Origin: Solirhodobacter olei
Lineage (GTDB): Bacteria > Pseudomonadota > Alphaproteobacteria > Rhodobacterales > Rhodobacteraceae
DNA length: 64,000 bases
Direction of reading: 5' to 3'
Assembly: GCF_004010155.1 (NCBI RefSeq)
Contig: NZ_RRYH01000012.1
Location: 124,001 to 188,000 of the forward strand
Part shown: positions 28,315-36,659 of the stretch, one piece after another
Layout of the letters: every line of letters starts with the position of its first letter
Numbering within the stretch: the stretch's first letter is position 1
Position numbers and translations under genes: made by a program
The notes under the pieces: model-generated
What the model was told of the DNA's origin: nothing
The model's database searches: none
The model's input: only the letters and a program-made list of their open reading frames with translations

Positions 28315-28390
28315 TGGTGAGCCCGACAGGATTCGAACCTGTGACCCACTGATTAAAAGTCAGTTGCTCTACCAACTGAGCTACGGGCCC
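28315..28390 (-). tRNA. tRNA-Lys (anticodon UUU)
   Basis: A full cloverleaf on the minus strand with the 5' end at 28390 and an encoded CCA at 28315-28317. The acceptor stem GGGCCCG pairs with CGGGCTC (one G-T pair), the T-loop is GGTTCGAATCC, and the anticodon loop reads CTTTTAA with anticodon TTT. A small GCCCCC/GGGGGC hairpin at 28432-28447 separates it from the second tRNA gene. Confidence 0.97.
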
Positions 28391-28488
28391 ACGCTGGCGC
28401 GGGTGCTACGGAAATGGGCGACAGGGGTCAAGCCCCCAATCGGGGGCAACACGCATTTCCCGGCCTGCGATCGATGTTCGGGGGAAAA

Positions 28489-28564
<76 letters not shown>

Positions 28565-28668
28565 ACGGGCGGCGAAGTAACGCCAAGCCAAACCGGGCAC
28601 AAGAGGAAAATGCACGCCACCGCGCGGAACGCTGGATTCCCCGCCCGCCCGGCTCTATATGCGCGGCC

Positions 28669-29505
28669 ATGGACAGCGCGCATTCCCCTTCCGGCCTGCC
28701 CTTCGTGAAGATGCACGGGGCGGGCAACGATTTCGTGGTGATCGACCGGCGCAGCCCGGCCGCCCCCGAGGTCACGCCCGCGCTCGCCCGCGTGGTGGGC
28801 GACCGGCATCGGGGTGTCGGCTACGACCAGCTGGTGACGATCACGACCGATCCGGAGGCCGACGCGCGGCTGACCTTCTGGAACGCCGACGGCACCCAGG
28901 CCGGCGCCTGCGGCAATGCCACCCGCTGCGTCGCGCAGATGCTGATGGCCGAGACCGGCAAGCCCCGCCTCACGCTGCGCACCGCCCGGGGCCTCCTGTC
29001 CGCCGAAGAGACGGCAGAGGGCCTGATCCGCGTCAACATGGGCCAGCCCCAGCTCGACTGGGCAGAGATCCCGCTGGCGCAGGCTGCCGACACGCTGCAC
29101 CTGCCGATGCCCGGCGATCCCGCCGCGGTCGGCATGGGCAACCCGCATTGCATCTTCTTCGTCGAGGATGCCGGGGCGGTCGACCTCGCCGCCCGCGGCC
29201 CGGGGCTGGAACACGACCCGCTCTTCCCCGAGCGCACCAACGTTGAATTCGCGAGCCTCCTGGGCCCCGACCGCCTGCGCCTGCGGGTGTGGGAGCGTGG
29301 CACCGGCATCACGCTGGCCTGCGGCTCCGGCACCTGCGCCACCGCCGTCGCCGCCGCCCGGCGCGGGCTGACGGGCCGCAAGGTGACGGTTGAGGTCGAC
29401 GGCGGCACGCTTCTCGTCGACTGGGCGGAGGACGGCGTCTGGCTGACCGGGCCGACCGCGCGGGTCTTCTCGGGCCTGCTCGACCCGGCGCTGGCCGGGG
29501 CCTGA
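28669..29505 (+). CDS. dapF: Diaminopimelate epimerase
   Basis: DapF converts LL- to meso-diaminopimelate for lysine and peptidoglycan synthesis by a two-cysteine mechanism. The 278 residues show [12 protein letters not shown] at about 11-22, the first catalytic Cys81 in GACGNATRC and the second Cys218 in [10 protein letters not shown]. Both are required and present. The mtaB gene starts two bases after the stop, so the genes are probably co-transcribed. It lies next to the lysine tRNAs, which transcribe in the opposite direction. Confidence 0.96.
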   Translation: MDSAHSPSGLPFVKMHGAGNDFVVIDRRSPAAPEVTPALARVVGDRHRGVGYDQLVTITTDPEADARLTFWNADGTQAGACGNATRCVAQMLMAETGKPRLTLRTARGLLSAEETAEGLIRVNMGQPQLDWAEIPLAQAADTLHLPMPGDPAAVGMGNPHCIFFVEDAGAVDLAARGPGLEHDPLFPERTNVEFASLLGPDRLRLRVWERGTGITLACGSGTCATAVAAARRGLTGRKVTVEVDGGTLLVDWAEDGVWLTGPTARVFSGLLDPALAGA

Positions 29506-29507
29506 GC

Positions 29508-30755
29508 ATGGGCGCCCCGGTCTTCGCCACGCTTGGCTGCCGCCTCAACGCCTACGAGACGGAGGCGATGCGCGAGCTTTCCGAAGGGATCGAGGATCTC
29601 GTCGTCGTCAACACCTGCGCGGTGACGGCGGAAGCGGTGCGCAAGGCCAAGCAGGAGATCCGCAAGCTGCGCCGCCAGAACCCCGCCGCCACGCTTGTGG
29701 TGACGGGCTGCGCCGCGCAGACCGAGCCCGAAACCTTCGCTGCCATGCCCGAGGTTTCCCGCGTTCTCGGCAATGCCGAGAAGATGCGCCCCGAAAGCTG
29801 GCAGGGCCTGCGCACCCCCGACCTGATCGGCGAGACGGAGCGGGTGCAGGTCGACGACATCATGTCGGTCAGGGAGACGGCCGGCCACCTGATCGACGGC
29901 TTCGGCCGCCACCGCGCCTATGTGCAGGTGCAGAACGGCTGCGACCACCGCTGCACCTTCTGCATCATCCCCTACGGCCGCGGCAATTCCCGCTCGGTCC
30001 CCGCGGGCGTGGTGGTGGAGCAGATCAAGCGCCTCGTTGGCAAGGGGTTCCAGGAGGTCGTGCTGACCGGGGTGGACCTGACGAGCTGGGGCGCGGACCT
30101 GCCGGCGGAACCCAAGCTCGGCGATCTGGTGCTGCGCATCCTGAAGCTGGTGCCGGACCTGCCGCGGCTCCGGATCTCCTCGATCGATTCGATCGAGGCC
30201 GACGACCGGCTGATGCAGGCCATCGCGACCGAGCCGCGGCTGATGCCGCATCTCCATCTCTCGCTGCAGCATGGCGACGACCTGATCCTGAAGCGGATGA
30301 AGCGCCGCCACCTGCGCGACGACGCCATCGCGTTCTGCGAAGAGGCCCGCCGCCTCCGCCCCGGCATGGTCTTTGGCGCCGACATCATCGCGGGCTTCCC
30401 GACCGAGACCGAGGCGCATTTCCAGAACTCGCTGAAGCTGGTCGAGGAGTGCGGGCTGACCTTCCTGCACGTCTTCCCCTATTCCGCCCGCAAGGGCACG
30501 CCCGCCGCCCGCATGCCCGCCGTCGCCGGCCCCGCGATCCGTGAACGCGCCGCGCGCCTGCGCGCCGCGGGCGAGGCCGCGCTCTCCCGCCATCTCCTGG
30601 CCGAGCAGGGCCGCACCCACCGCATCCTGACCGAGCGTCCCCGCATGGGCCGGACCGAGCATTTCACCGAGGTCCGCTTTGCCGAGGACCGCCCCGAGGG
30701 CACGATTCTGGAGGCGCGCATCACCGGCCAGGACGGCGCCACGCTTCTGGCCTGA
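29508..30755 (+). CDS. mtaB: tRNA t6A37 methylthiotransferase MtaB
   Basis: A radical-SAM methylthiotransferase that turns t6A37 of tRNA into ms2t6A. The 415 residues have the UPF0004 domain with three conserved Cys (Cys11 in ATLGC, VNTCAVT and VTGCAAQ) that hold an auxiliary cluster. The radical-SAM motif C-x3-C-x2-C follows at Cys145, Cys149 and Cys152 in CDHRCTFC. The C-terminal TRAM-like part is present. MtaB rather than MiaB is chosen because of the shorter N-terminus and the GCRLNAYE sequence. It follows dapF by two bases. Confidence 0.92.
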   Translation: MGAPVFATLGCRLNAYETEAMRELSEGIEDLVVVNTCAVTAEAVRKAKQEIRKLRRQNPAATLVVTGCAAQTEPETFAAMPEVSRVLGNAEKMRPESWQGLRTPDLIGETERVQVDDIMSVRETAGHLIDGFGRHRAYVQVQNGCDHRCTFCIIPYGRGNSRSVPAGVVVEQIKRLVGKGFQEVVLTGVDLTSWGADLPAEPKLGDLVLRILKLVPDLPRLRISSIDSIEADDRLMQAIATEPRLMPHLHLSLQHGDDLILKRMKRRHLRDDAIAFCEEARRLRPGMVFGADIIAGFPTETEAHFQNSLKLVEECGLTFLHVFPYSARKGTPAARMPAVAGPAIRERAARLRAAGEAALSRHLLAEQGRTHRILTERPRMGRTEHFTEVRFAEDRPEGTILEARITGQDGATLLA

Positions 30756-30870
30756 ACCCGCCCCGGGCCGCGGCGCCGCGCCCCGCGCCTGTGATCGGCG
30801 TCAATGACCAGGGCCGGGACCCTGCCCATCCTTCGCATTCACGAAACCGTGATAACCGAAGGAGAAGACG

Positions 30871-31290
30871 ATGCCAGCCCTCCGCATATCGCCCGCCCTT
30901 GCGACCCTCGCCGCCAGCCTGGCCCTGTCTCTCGCCGCGCCCGCGCGCGCCCAGGACGAAAGCGTTGGAAAGGCGCTCTTCGCCTCGAACTGCGCCGCCT
31001 GCCACGGCGAGACCGCCAAGGGCGACGGCGACATGGCCGGGGTGATGACCATTCCAGCGCCGGACCTGACGCTGCTCGCACGGCAGAACGACGGCACCTT
31101 CCCCTTCCTGAAGGTGTTCCACGTTATCGACGGGCGCACGGGCGTGCGCAGCCACGGCAACCCGATGCCGGTCTTCGGGCGAAGCTTCGAGGCCGCTCAG
31201 GGCGGCGCGGACAATCCCTTTGGCGCGGTGATCGAGGCCCGCGGCAAGGTGATGTCGATCGCGCTCTACCTCGAGTCGCTGCAACGCTGA
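30871..31290 (+). CDS. Periplasmic c-type cytochrome
   Basis: A small secreted monoheme cytochrome c of 139 residues. A signal peptide ends near ARAQDES (about residue 28). The heme motif CAACH gives Cys41, Cys44 and His45, and a Met after PMPVFG probably serves as the sixth ligand. It carries a short, single heme domain similar to the small class I cytochromes. It is not adjacent to an oxidase or dehydrogenase that would show its partner. An AAGGAGA site precedes the ATG. It may shuttle electrons in the periplasm. Confidence 0.88.
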   Translation: MPALRISPALATLAASLALSLAAPARAQDESVGKALFASNCAACHGETAKGDGDMAGVMTIPAPDLTLLARQNDGTFPFLKVFHVIDGRTGVRSHGNPMPVFGRSFEAAQGGADNPFGAVIEARGKVMSIALYLESLQR

Positions 31291-31351
31291 TGCCGCTTGG
31301 CGGAGGGCCGGTCCGGGCCTAGAACGGCGCCTTGAACAACCCGAGGCGCCC

Positions 31352-31966
31352 ATGCATCCCAATCCCGCCTTCCGCCAAACCCCGTCCGGCCAGAACCTCG
31401 CCTTCGCGCGGGCCCGCAGCTTCGGGATGCTGGCGGTGAACGCCGCCGACGGGCCGCTTCTGTCGCATATCCCGTTCCAGCTGGCCGAGGACTGCCTGAG
31501 CCTGGATCTGCATCTCGTCCGCTCCAACCCGATCAGCCGCACCCTCGCCACGCCGCAGCCCGCGGTGATCGCCGTCACCGGGCCGGAGGGCTACATCTCG
31601 CCCGACTGGTACGGGATGGAGGACCAGGTCCCGACCTGGAACTACGTCGCCGTCCACCTGCGCGGCACGCTCTCGCTTCTGCCCGAGGACGAGATGCACG
31701 GCCTGCTCGACCGGCTCTCGGCTCAGTTCGAGGGGCGGCTTGCGCCGAAGACGCCCTGGACCTCGGCCAAGATGTCCACGGGCGCGATGGAGCGTATGAT
31801 GCGGATGATCGTCCCCTGCCGCATGGTGGTAGAGGACGTGCAGGGCACCTGGAAGCTGTCGCAGAACAAGCCCGACGCCGCCCGCCTCGGCGCGGCCGAT
31901 GGGGTCGATGCGGCTGGGCAGGCGCCTGAAGCCGCCGCCCTCGCAAGGCTGATGCGCGAGGTCTGA
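31352..31966 (+). CDS. PaiB-like FMN-binding protein
   Basis: A 204-residue protein of the PaiB family, which has a split-barrel flavin-reductase-like fold and was named for a negative regulator of protease and sporulation genes in Bacillus. Features seen are the start MHPNPAFRQ, the LLSHIPFQL strand, the SPDWYGMEDQVPTWNYVAVH motif and SAKMSTGAMERMMRMIVP near the C-terminus. Whether it regulates genes here is unknown; a flavin- or heme-linked enzyme role is equally possible. It follows the cytochrome gene by 61 bases. Confidence 0.85.
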   Translation: MHPNPAFRQTPSGQNLAFARARSFGMLAVNAADGPLLSHIPFQLAEDCLSLDLHLVRSNPISRTLATPQPAVIAVTGPEGYISPDWYGMEDQVPTWNYVAVHLRGTLSLLPEDEMHGLLDRLSAQFEGRLAPKTPWTSAKMSTGAMERMMRMIVPCRMVVEDVQGTWKLSQNKPDAARLGAADGVDAAGQAPEAAALARLMREV

Positions 31967-31984
31967 GCGCCCTTACCATGAAGA

Positions 31985-32047
31985 GGGCCAGCGCCCGTCC
32001 CGGGGTGGACGGTGGCCCGGCGCCGCTACGCGACGCTGTTTTGGGCC
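31985..32047. repeat. Composite intergenic hairpin repeat, copy 1 (diverged)
   Basis: GGGCCAGCGCCCG at 31985-31997 starts a unit whose second half, GGTGGCCCGGCGCCGCTACG and on to GGGCC at 32043-32047, resembles the copies at 35824, 39402 and 55140 but with many changes. It can fold back on itself. It lies between the PaiB-like gene and the GST gene. Confidence 0.5.
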
Positions 32048-32078
32048 GGGCCGTGGGAGAGGCTTCCTCCAAGCCCCT

Positions 32079-32102
32079 TAGGGTGCGCATTCATTGCGCA
32101 CC
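32079..32102. repeat. GTGCGCA palindrome copy
   Basis: A TAGGG prefix followed by the 19-base core GTGCGCATTCATTGCGCAC, which is an imperfect inverted repeat with a five-base centre. One of five copies in the window, here 112 bases after the PaiB-like gene and 69 before the GST gene. Confidence 0.85.
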
Positions 32103-32171
32103 GCCCCGCCCCATGGACAGCCGCACGGCCGCGCCCTACCTTCCCGGCGCCGCCAGCCGAAAGGATCCGCC

Positions 32172-32777
32172 ATGCGCCTCCATTCCAACCCCGCCTCTCC
32201 CTTCGTCCGCAAGGTCCTCGTCCTGCTGAAGGAGACCGGGCAGGAGGCCGACGTTACCCTCGTTCCCGCTGCCGGCCATGCCGTCGCCCCGGGCACCATG
32301 CCGGTCGCCCAGAACCCGCTCGGCAAGATCCCGACGCTGGAACGCGACTCGGGTCCCGCGCTCTACGACAGCCGGGTGATCTGCCGCTTCCTGGACGACC
32401 GGGCCGGCGGAAAGCTCTATCCCGCGGCGCCGCGCCTCTGGGACACTTTGACGCTGGAGGCCACCGCTGACGGCATCATGGATGCCGCCGTGCTGATGCG
32501 CTACGAAACCACCGTGCGCCCGGAGGCCGCGCAGTTCGCGCCCTGGATCGAGGGGCAGTGGGAAAAGATCGCCCGCGCCCTCGACACGATCGAGGCGCGC
32601 TGGATGAGCCACCTCTCAGGCCCAATGGATATGGGCCAGATCGCCGTCGCCTGCGCGCTCGGCTATCTGGATCTGCGCCATCCCGGGCGCGACTGGCGCG
32701 CGCCCCGGCCCGCGCTCTCGGCCTGGTACGCGGCGATACTGACCCGCCCCAGCCTGGCCGAAACCATCCCTGCCTGA
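32172..32777 (+). CDS. Glutathione S-transferase family protein
   Basis: A 201-residue GST-like protein. The thioredoxin-fold N-domain starts MRLHSNPASPFVRKVLVLL, where Ser9 is in the usual catalytic position, then has NPLGKIPTLE (cis-Pro) and a YDSRVICRFLDD glutathione-contact region. The C-terminal helical domain has MDMGQIAVACALGYLDLR, an N-capping box-like segment. The type resembles YibF-like GSTs of proteobacteria. The substrate is unknown. The ATG at 32172 follows GGATCCGCC. Confidence 0.87.
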   Translation: MRLHSNPASPFVRKVLVLLKETGQEADVTLVPAAGHAVAPGTMPVAQNPLGKIPTLERDSGPALYDSRVICRFLDDRAGGKLYPAAPRLWDTLTLEATADGIMDAAVLMRYETTVRPEAAQFAPWIEGQWEKIARALDTIEARWMSHLSGPMDMGQIAVACALGYLDLRHPGRDWRAPRPALSAWYAAILTRPSLAETIPA

Positions 32778-33003
32778 GCCGCCCCCGCGCCCTCTCCGCC
32801 GCCCGTCCCGGCGCCCTGCCCCGTTCCCGAAGCTTGCGAAAAGCCCCGGGGCGCGGCAAATTCGCCCAGTAATCCGTGCCACTGCGCCGGATTGTCCGCT
32901 GGACGGACGTATGGGAGGGCGCTAACAAGCCTGTGAGGACGGCGGAAAACCGCCGCGGTCTAAGCATTGGGCCGGCATCCCGGCCTGGGAAGGGAGAAGC
33001 CAC

Positions 33004-33567
33004 GTGTCTCACGCAGAAGAACCTAGGGCAACTCGAAGAGACTTTCTGTATTACGCGACCGCCGGTGTTGGCGCCGTGGCCGCCGGCGCCGCAGCCTGGC
33101 CGCTGATCGACCAGATGAACCCTTCCGCCGATGTCGCGGCCCTGGCCTCCGTCGATGTCGACATCTCGAACGTCCAGGAAGGCACGCAGATCACCGTCAA
33201 ATGGCTCGGCAAGCCGATCTTCATCCGCCACCGCACGGCAAAGGAGATCAAGGAAGCCCGCGCCGTCAAGATCAGCGACCTGCCCGATCCGAAGGCCGAG
33301 AACTCCAACCTCCCCGACGGCGCCCAGGCGACCGACGAGAACCGCGTCCTCGACAAGGAGGGCAAGTGGCTCGTCATGATCGGCATCTGCACCCACCTGG
33401 GCTGCGTGCCGCTCGGCAACAACGCCGGCGAGTACGACGGCTGGTTCTGCCCCTGCCACGGATCGCAATACGACACCGCCGGCCGTATCCGCAAAGGCCC
33501 GGCGCCGCGCAACCTGCAAATTCCGGTCGCGAAGTTCACCGACCCGAAAACCGTTAAGCTCGGCTAA
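33004..33567 (+). CDS. petA: Ubiquinol-cytochrome c reductase Rieske iron-sulfur subunit
   Basis: Rieske subunit of the bc1 complex, which moves an electron from ubiquinol to cytochrome c1. The 187 residues have a Tat-like N-terminal anchor ([23 protein letters not shown]). The cluster-binding motifs are CTHLGC at about 129-134 and CPCHGS at about 149-154, with two Cys and two His ligands. The GTG start at 33004 follows GGGAGAAGCCAC. It is first of petABC, and petB begins 11 bases after its stop. The preceding 226 bases hold a GTCC/GGAC and a GGCGG/CCGCC inverted repeat but no firm promoter. Confidence 0.96.
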   Translation: MSHAEEPRATRRDFLYYATAGVGAVAAGAAAWPLIDQMNPSADVAALASVDVDISNVQEGTQITVKWLGKPIFIRHRTAKEIKEARAVKISDLPDPKAENSNLPDGAQATDENRVLDKEGKWLVMIGICTHLGCVPLGNNAGEYDGWFCPCHGSQYDTAGRIRKGPAPRNLQIPVAKFTDPKTVKLG

Positions 33568-33578
33568 GGGAGAGAGAG

Positions 33579-34907
33579 ATGGCCGGAATTCCCCACGACC
33601 ACTACGAGCCGAAGTCGGGCATCGAGAAGTGGCTGCACGAACGCCTGAAGATCGTCAGCCTGGTCTATGACACGCTTATGATCCCGACCCCGAAGAACCT
33701 GAACTGGTGGTGGATCTGGGGCATCGTGCTCGCCTTCTGCCTCGGGCTGCAGATCATCACCGGGATCATCCTGGCGATGCATTACACGCCGAACACCAGC
33801 ATGGCATTCTCCTCGGTCGAGCACATCATGCGCGACGTGAACGGCGGCTACTTCATCCGCTATCTGCACATGAACGGCGCCACGCTGTTCTTCCTCGCCG
33901 TCTACATCCACATCTTCCGCGGCCTGTTCTACGGCTCCTACAAGGCCCCGCGCGAGGTGACCTGGATCGTCGGCATGCTGATCTATCTGCTGATGATGGC
34001 CACGGCCTTCATGGGCTACGTGTTGCCCTGGGGCCAGATGTCCTACTGGGGCGCGACCGTCATCACCGGCCTTTTCGGCGCCATCCCCGGCATCGGCCCG
34101 CATATCCAGACCTGGCTCCTCGGCGGGCCGTCGGTCTCGAACGCGACGCTGAACCGCTTCTTCTCGCTGCACTACCTGCTGCCCTTCATCATCGCAGGGC
34201 TCGTGATCGTGCATATCTGGGCCTTCCACTCGACCGGCAACAACAACCCCACCGGGGTCGAGGTGCGGCGCGGCTCGAAGGAAGAGGCGGAGAAGGACAC
34301 CCTGCCCTTCTGGCCCTATTTCGTGCTGAAGGACCTCTTCGCGCTGGGCATCGTGGTGACGATCTTCTTCGCCATCGTCGGTTTCATGCCGAACTACTTC
34401 GGCTCGCCCGACAACTACATCATGGCGGATTCGCTGAAGACCCCGCCCTCGATCGAGCCGGAATGGTACTTCCTGCCCTTCTACGCGATCCTGCGCGCCT
34501 TCACCCAGGACGTCTGGGTGGTGCAGCTCGCCCATTGGGTGACCTTCGGCATCGTCGACGCGAAGTTCTTCGGCGTTCTGGCCATGTTCGGCGCCATCGC
34601 GGTGCTGGCGCTGGTTCCTTGGCTCGACACCTCCACCGTCCGCTCCGGCCGCTTCCGGCCCAGCTTCAAGTGGTGGTTCCGGCTGCTGGTGGTCGACTTC
34701 CTGGTTCTGATGTGGTGCGGCTCGCAATTCCCGACCGCGCTGATCGGCTGGATCTCCCTGATCGCCGCAACCTACTGGTTCGCCTATTTCCTCGTGATCC
34801 TGCCGCTTCTCGGCGTGCTGGAGCGTCCGCTGCCAACGCCGGCAACGATCGAGGAGGACTTCAACGCCCACTACGGGACGGGCGGCGCAGCCCATCCGGC
34901 CGAGTGA
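33579..34907 (+). CDS. petB: Ubiquinol-cytochrome c reductase cytochrome b
   Basis: Cytochrome b, the membrane core of the bc1 complex, holds two b hemes and both quinone sites. The 442-residue protein has eight membrane helices. The paired heme His are visible in [19 protein letters not shown] and in [17 protein letters not shown]. The Qo-site PEWY motif is at [22 protein letters not shown] site lies upstream. It is the middle gene of petABC, 11 bases after petA and 17 before petC, so the three are co-transcribed. Confidence 0.97.
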   Translation: MAGIPHDHYEPKSGIEKWLHERLKIVSLVYDTLMIPTPKNLNWWWIWGIVLAFCLGLQIITGIILAMHYTPNTSMAFSSVEHIMRDVNGGYFIRYLHMNGATLFFLAVYIHIFRGLFYGSYKAPREVTWIVGMLIYLLMMATAFMGYVLPWGQMSYWGATVITGLFGAIPGIGPHIQTWLLGGPSVSNATLNRFFSLHYLLPFIIAGLVIVHIWAFHSTGNNNPTGVEVRRGSKEEAEKDTLPFWPYFVLKDLFALGIVVTIFFAIVGFMPNYFGSPDNYIMADSLKTPPSIEPEWYFLPFYAILRAFTQDVWVVQLAHWVTFGIVDAKFFGVLAMFGAIAVLALVPWLDTSTVRSGRFRPSFKWWFRLLVVDFLVLMWCGSQFPTALIGWISLIAATYWFAYFLVILPLLGVLERPLPTPATIEEDFNAHYGTGGAAHPAE

Positions 34908-34924
34908 GAGAAAGGACCGCGAAG

Positions 34925-35749
34925 ATGATCCGGAAACTGACGCTCTCGGCCATTGCCGCCACCGCCCTCCTGATGGCGGGCATGGCGCAGGCGCAGGAGG
35001 CGGCGACGCCTGCCATCCCCGACGTGCCCTTCTCCTTCGACGGGCCCTTCGGCACCTACGACCAGCACCAGCTGCAGCGCGGCCTGCAGGTCTATACCGA
35101 GGTCTGCTCGGCCTGCCACGGCCTCGACCTGGTGGCGATGCGCACGCTGGGCGACCCCGGCGGCCCGCATCTGAGCCAGGACCAGGTGAAGGCCTATGCC
35201 GCCGCCTTCCCGGTGAACGACACCGCCTCGAACCCGCAGTTCCTCGACAGCTCGGGCAACCCGCGCAAGCTGATCCCCTCGGATCACTTCCCCTCGAACA
35301 ACTCGATGGGCGCGCCGGACCTCTCGGTGATGGCGAAGGCGCGGGCGGCGTTCCACGGCCCCTACAAGCTGGGGATCAACCAGCTGATCCACGGCATCGG
35401 CGGGCCGCAGTACATCGTGGCGCTGCTGACGGGCTTCACCGACAAGACCAAGAACCTGGCCGGCTCCACCGTCTACCAGAACCACATCTTCCCCGGCGGC
35501 TGGATCCGCATGCCGCCGCCGCTGGCGGCCGGGCAGGTGACCTTCGCCGACGGCTCGCCCAACGACCTGAAGAGCGAGGCCGAGGATGTCGCGGCCTTCC
35601 TGATGTGGGCCGCCGAGCCGCATATGGACGCGCGCAAGCACGCGGGCTTTGACGCAGTCTTCCTGCTGGTGATCCTGACCTCGCTTCTTTACCTCACCAA
35701 CAAGCGGATCTGGGCCGATGTGAAGGGCAAGAAGAAGGCCGACGCCTGA
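34925..35749 (+). CDS. petC: Ubiquinol-cytochrome c reductase cytochrome c1
   Basis: Cytochrome c1 takes the electron from the Rieske centre and passes it to periplasmic or membrane cytochrome c. The 274 residues have a signal peptide (cleavage after AQA, about 24) and the heme motif CSACH (Cys61, Cys64, His65). A Met ligand lies in the later WIRMPPPL stretch, and one C-terminal membrane anchor (AVFLLVILTSLLYLTNK) precedes a short cytoplasmic Lys-rich tail. The last gene of petABC, it is followed by a clear terminator at 35776-35799. Confidence 0.97.
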   Translation: MIRKLTLSAIAATALLMAGMAQAQEAATPAIPDVPFSFDGPFGTYDQHQLQRGLQVYTEVCSACHGLDLVAMRTLGDPGGPHLSQDQVKAYAAAFPVNDTASNPQFLDSSGNPRKLIPSDHFPSNNSMGAPDLSVMAKARAAFHGPYKLGINQLIHGIGGPQYIVALLTGFTDKTKNLAGSTVYQNHIFPGGWIRMPPPLAAGQVTFADGSPNDLKSEAEDVAAFLMWAAEPHMDARKHAGFDAVFLLVILTSLLYLTNKRIWADVKGKKKADA

Positions 35750-35775
35750 GGCAACGCCCGCCCGAGACACCGAAG

Positions 35776-35799
35776 CGCGCCCCACCCGGGGCGCGTTTT
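35776..35799 (+). terminator. Rho-independent terminator of petABC
   Basis: CGCGCCCC at 35776-35783 pairs perfectly with GGGGCGCG at 35788-35795, loop ACCC, then TTTT. It lies 27 bases after the petC stop. An intrinsic terminator is likely. Confidence 0.85.
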
Positions 35800-35823
35800 C
35801 ATTTGGGGCTCCATCCCGGAGGA

Positions 35824-35890
35824 GGGCCAGCGCCCGTCCGCCCCCAAGGGCGGGCGCTGGCCCGGCGGGCTACGCCCGCTGTTTCGGGCC
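35824..35890. repeat. Composite intergenic hairpin repeat, copy 2
   Basis: GGGCCAGCGCCCG at 35824-35836 and CGGGCGCTGGCCC at 35851-35863 form a perfect 13-base inverted repeat. It continues into a second small hairpin (GCGGGC, loop TAC, GCCCGC) and a CTGTTTCGGGCC end. The 38-base segment at 35853-35890 is, in reverse complement, almost identical to 55140-55177. Confidence 0.75.
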
Positions 35891-35931
35891 GAAGGTGAGT
35901 ATTCGGGCCAAGGAAAAGGGGGCGCCATGGC

Positions 35932-35957
35932 CGTAGGGTGCGCATTCATTGCGCACC
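35932..35957. repeat. GTGCGCA palindrome copy
   Basis: A full 26-base copy with CGTAGG prefix and the core GTGCGCATTCATTGCGCAC. It ends six bases from the thiQ stop, so in the direction of thiQ transcription it is the first feature after the gene. Confidence 0.85.
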
Positions 35958-35963
35958 AAGCCC

Positions 35964-36659
35964 TCACGCCCCCAGATACTCCGCCAGCGCCTTCGGCGGA
36001 TCGGCGAAGAGCGCCGCCGTCGGCACCGGCGCCTCCGCCCGGCCCTCCGCCACCAGAATCGTCAGATCGGCGATCCGCTCGGCATCGCGCGGATCATGGG
36101 TGACGATCAGCAGGGTCGATCCCGTCTCCGCCGTGATCTCTGCCACCAGGTCCAGCATCTCCGCCCTCAGCGCGGGCCCGAGCGCCGCGAAGGGCTCGTC
36201 GAGCAGAAGGATCGGCCGCGCCCGCAGAAGCGCGCGGGCCAGCGCCACCCGGCTCTGCTGCCCGCCCGACAGCGCGGCGGGCCGGCGGTCGCCCAACCCC
36301 TTCAGCCCCACCCTCGCAAGCGCCCCAGCCACGCGGGCCCGCTCCTGCTCGCCCAGCCGCAGGCCCGGCCTCAGCGCCAGTCCAACGTTCTCCGCCGCCG
36401 TCAGATGCGGGAAGAGGTTGTTATCCTGGAAAAGGATCGAAAGCGGCCGCTTCCCGGGCGCCAGCGGCCCCAGGTCGCCGCCCTTCCACAGCACGCGGCC
36501 CGCGGCGACCGGCTGGAACCCCGCGATCGCGGCCAGCAGCGTGGATTTCCCCGCGCCCGAGGGCCCGATGACAGCCACCCGCGCGCCCTCCGGCACCGTC
36601 AGATCGGCCGAGAGCGTGAAGCCCGTCATCTCGATCCTCAGAGTCTCAAGCCTCAGCAT
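35964..36659 (-). CDS. thiQ: Thiamine ABC transporter ATP-binding protein
   Basis: The ATPase of the ThiBPQ thiamine importer, 231 residues. Walker A is GPSGAGKST at about 34-42, the signature is LSGGQQSR, and Walker B is PILLLDEPFAALGP. It starts MLRLETLRIEMTGF, and its first 14 bases overlap the end of thiP. The last gene of thiB-thiP-thiQ, it is followed within six bases by a GTGCGCA palindrome. Confidence 0.93.
   Translation of the reverse strand: MLRLETLRIEMTGFTLSADLTVPEGARVAVIGPSGAGKSTLLAAIAGFQPVAAGRVLWKGGDLGPLAPGKRPLSILFQDNNLFPHLTAAENVGLALRPGLRLGEQERARVAGALARVGLKGLGDRRPAALSGGQQSRVALARALLRARPILLLDEPFAALGPALRAEMLDLVAEITAETGSTLLIVTHDPRDAERIADLTILVAEGRAEAPVPTAALFADPPKALAEYLGA

Noticed and set aside
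28432-28447. GCCCCC/GGGGGC hairpin between the tRNA genes as a firm terminator
   Set aside because: The stem is only six bases and no T-tract follows on the minus strand, so it is noted with the tRNA but not called.
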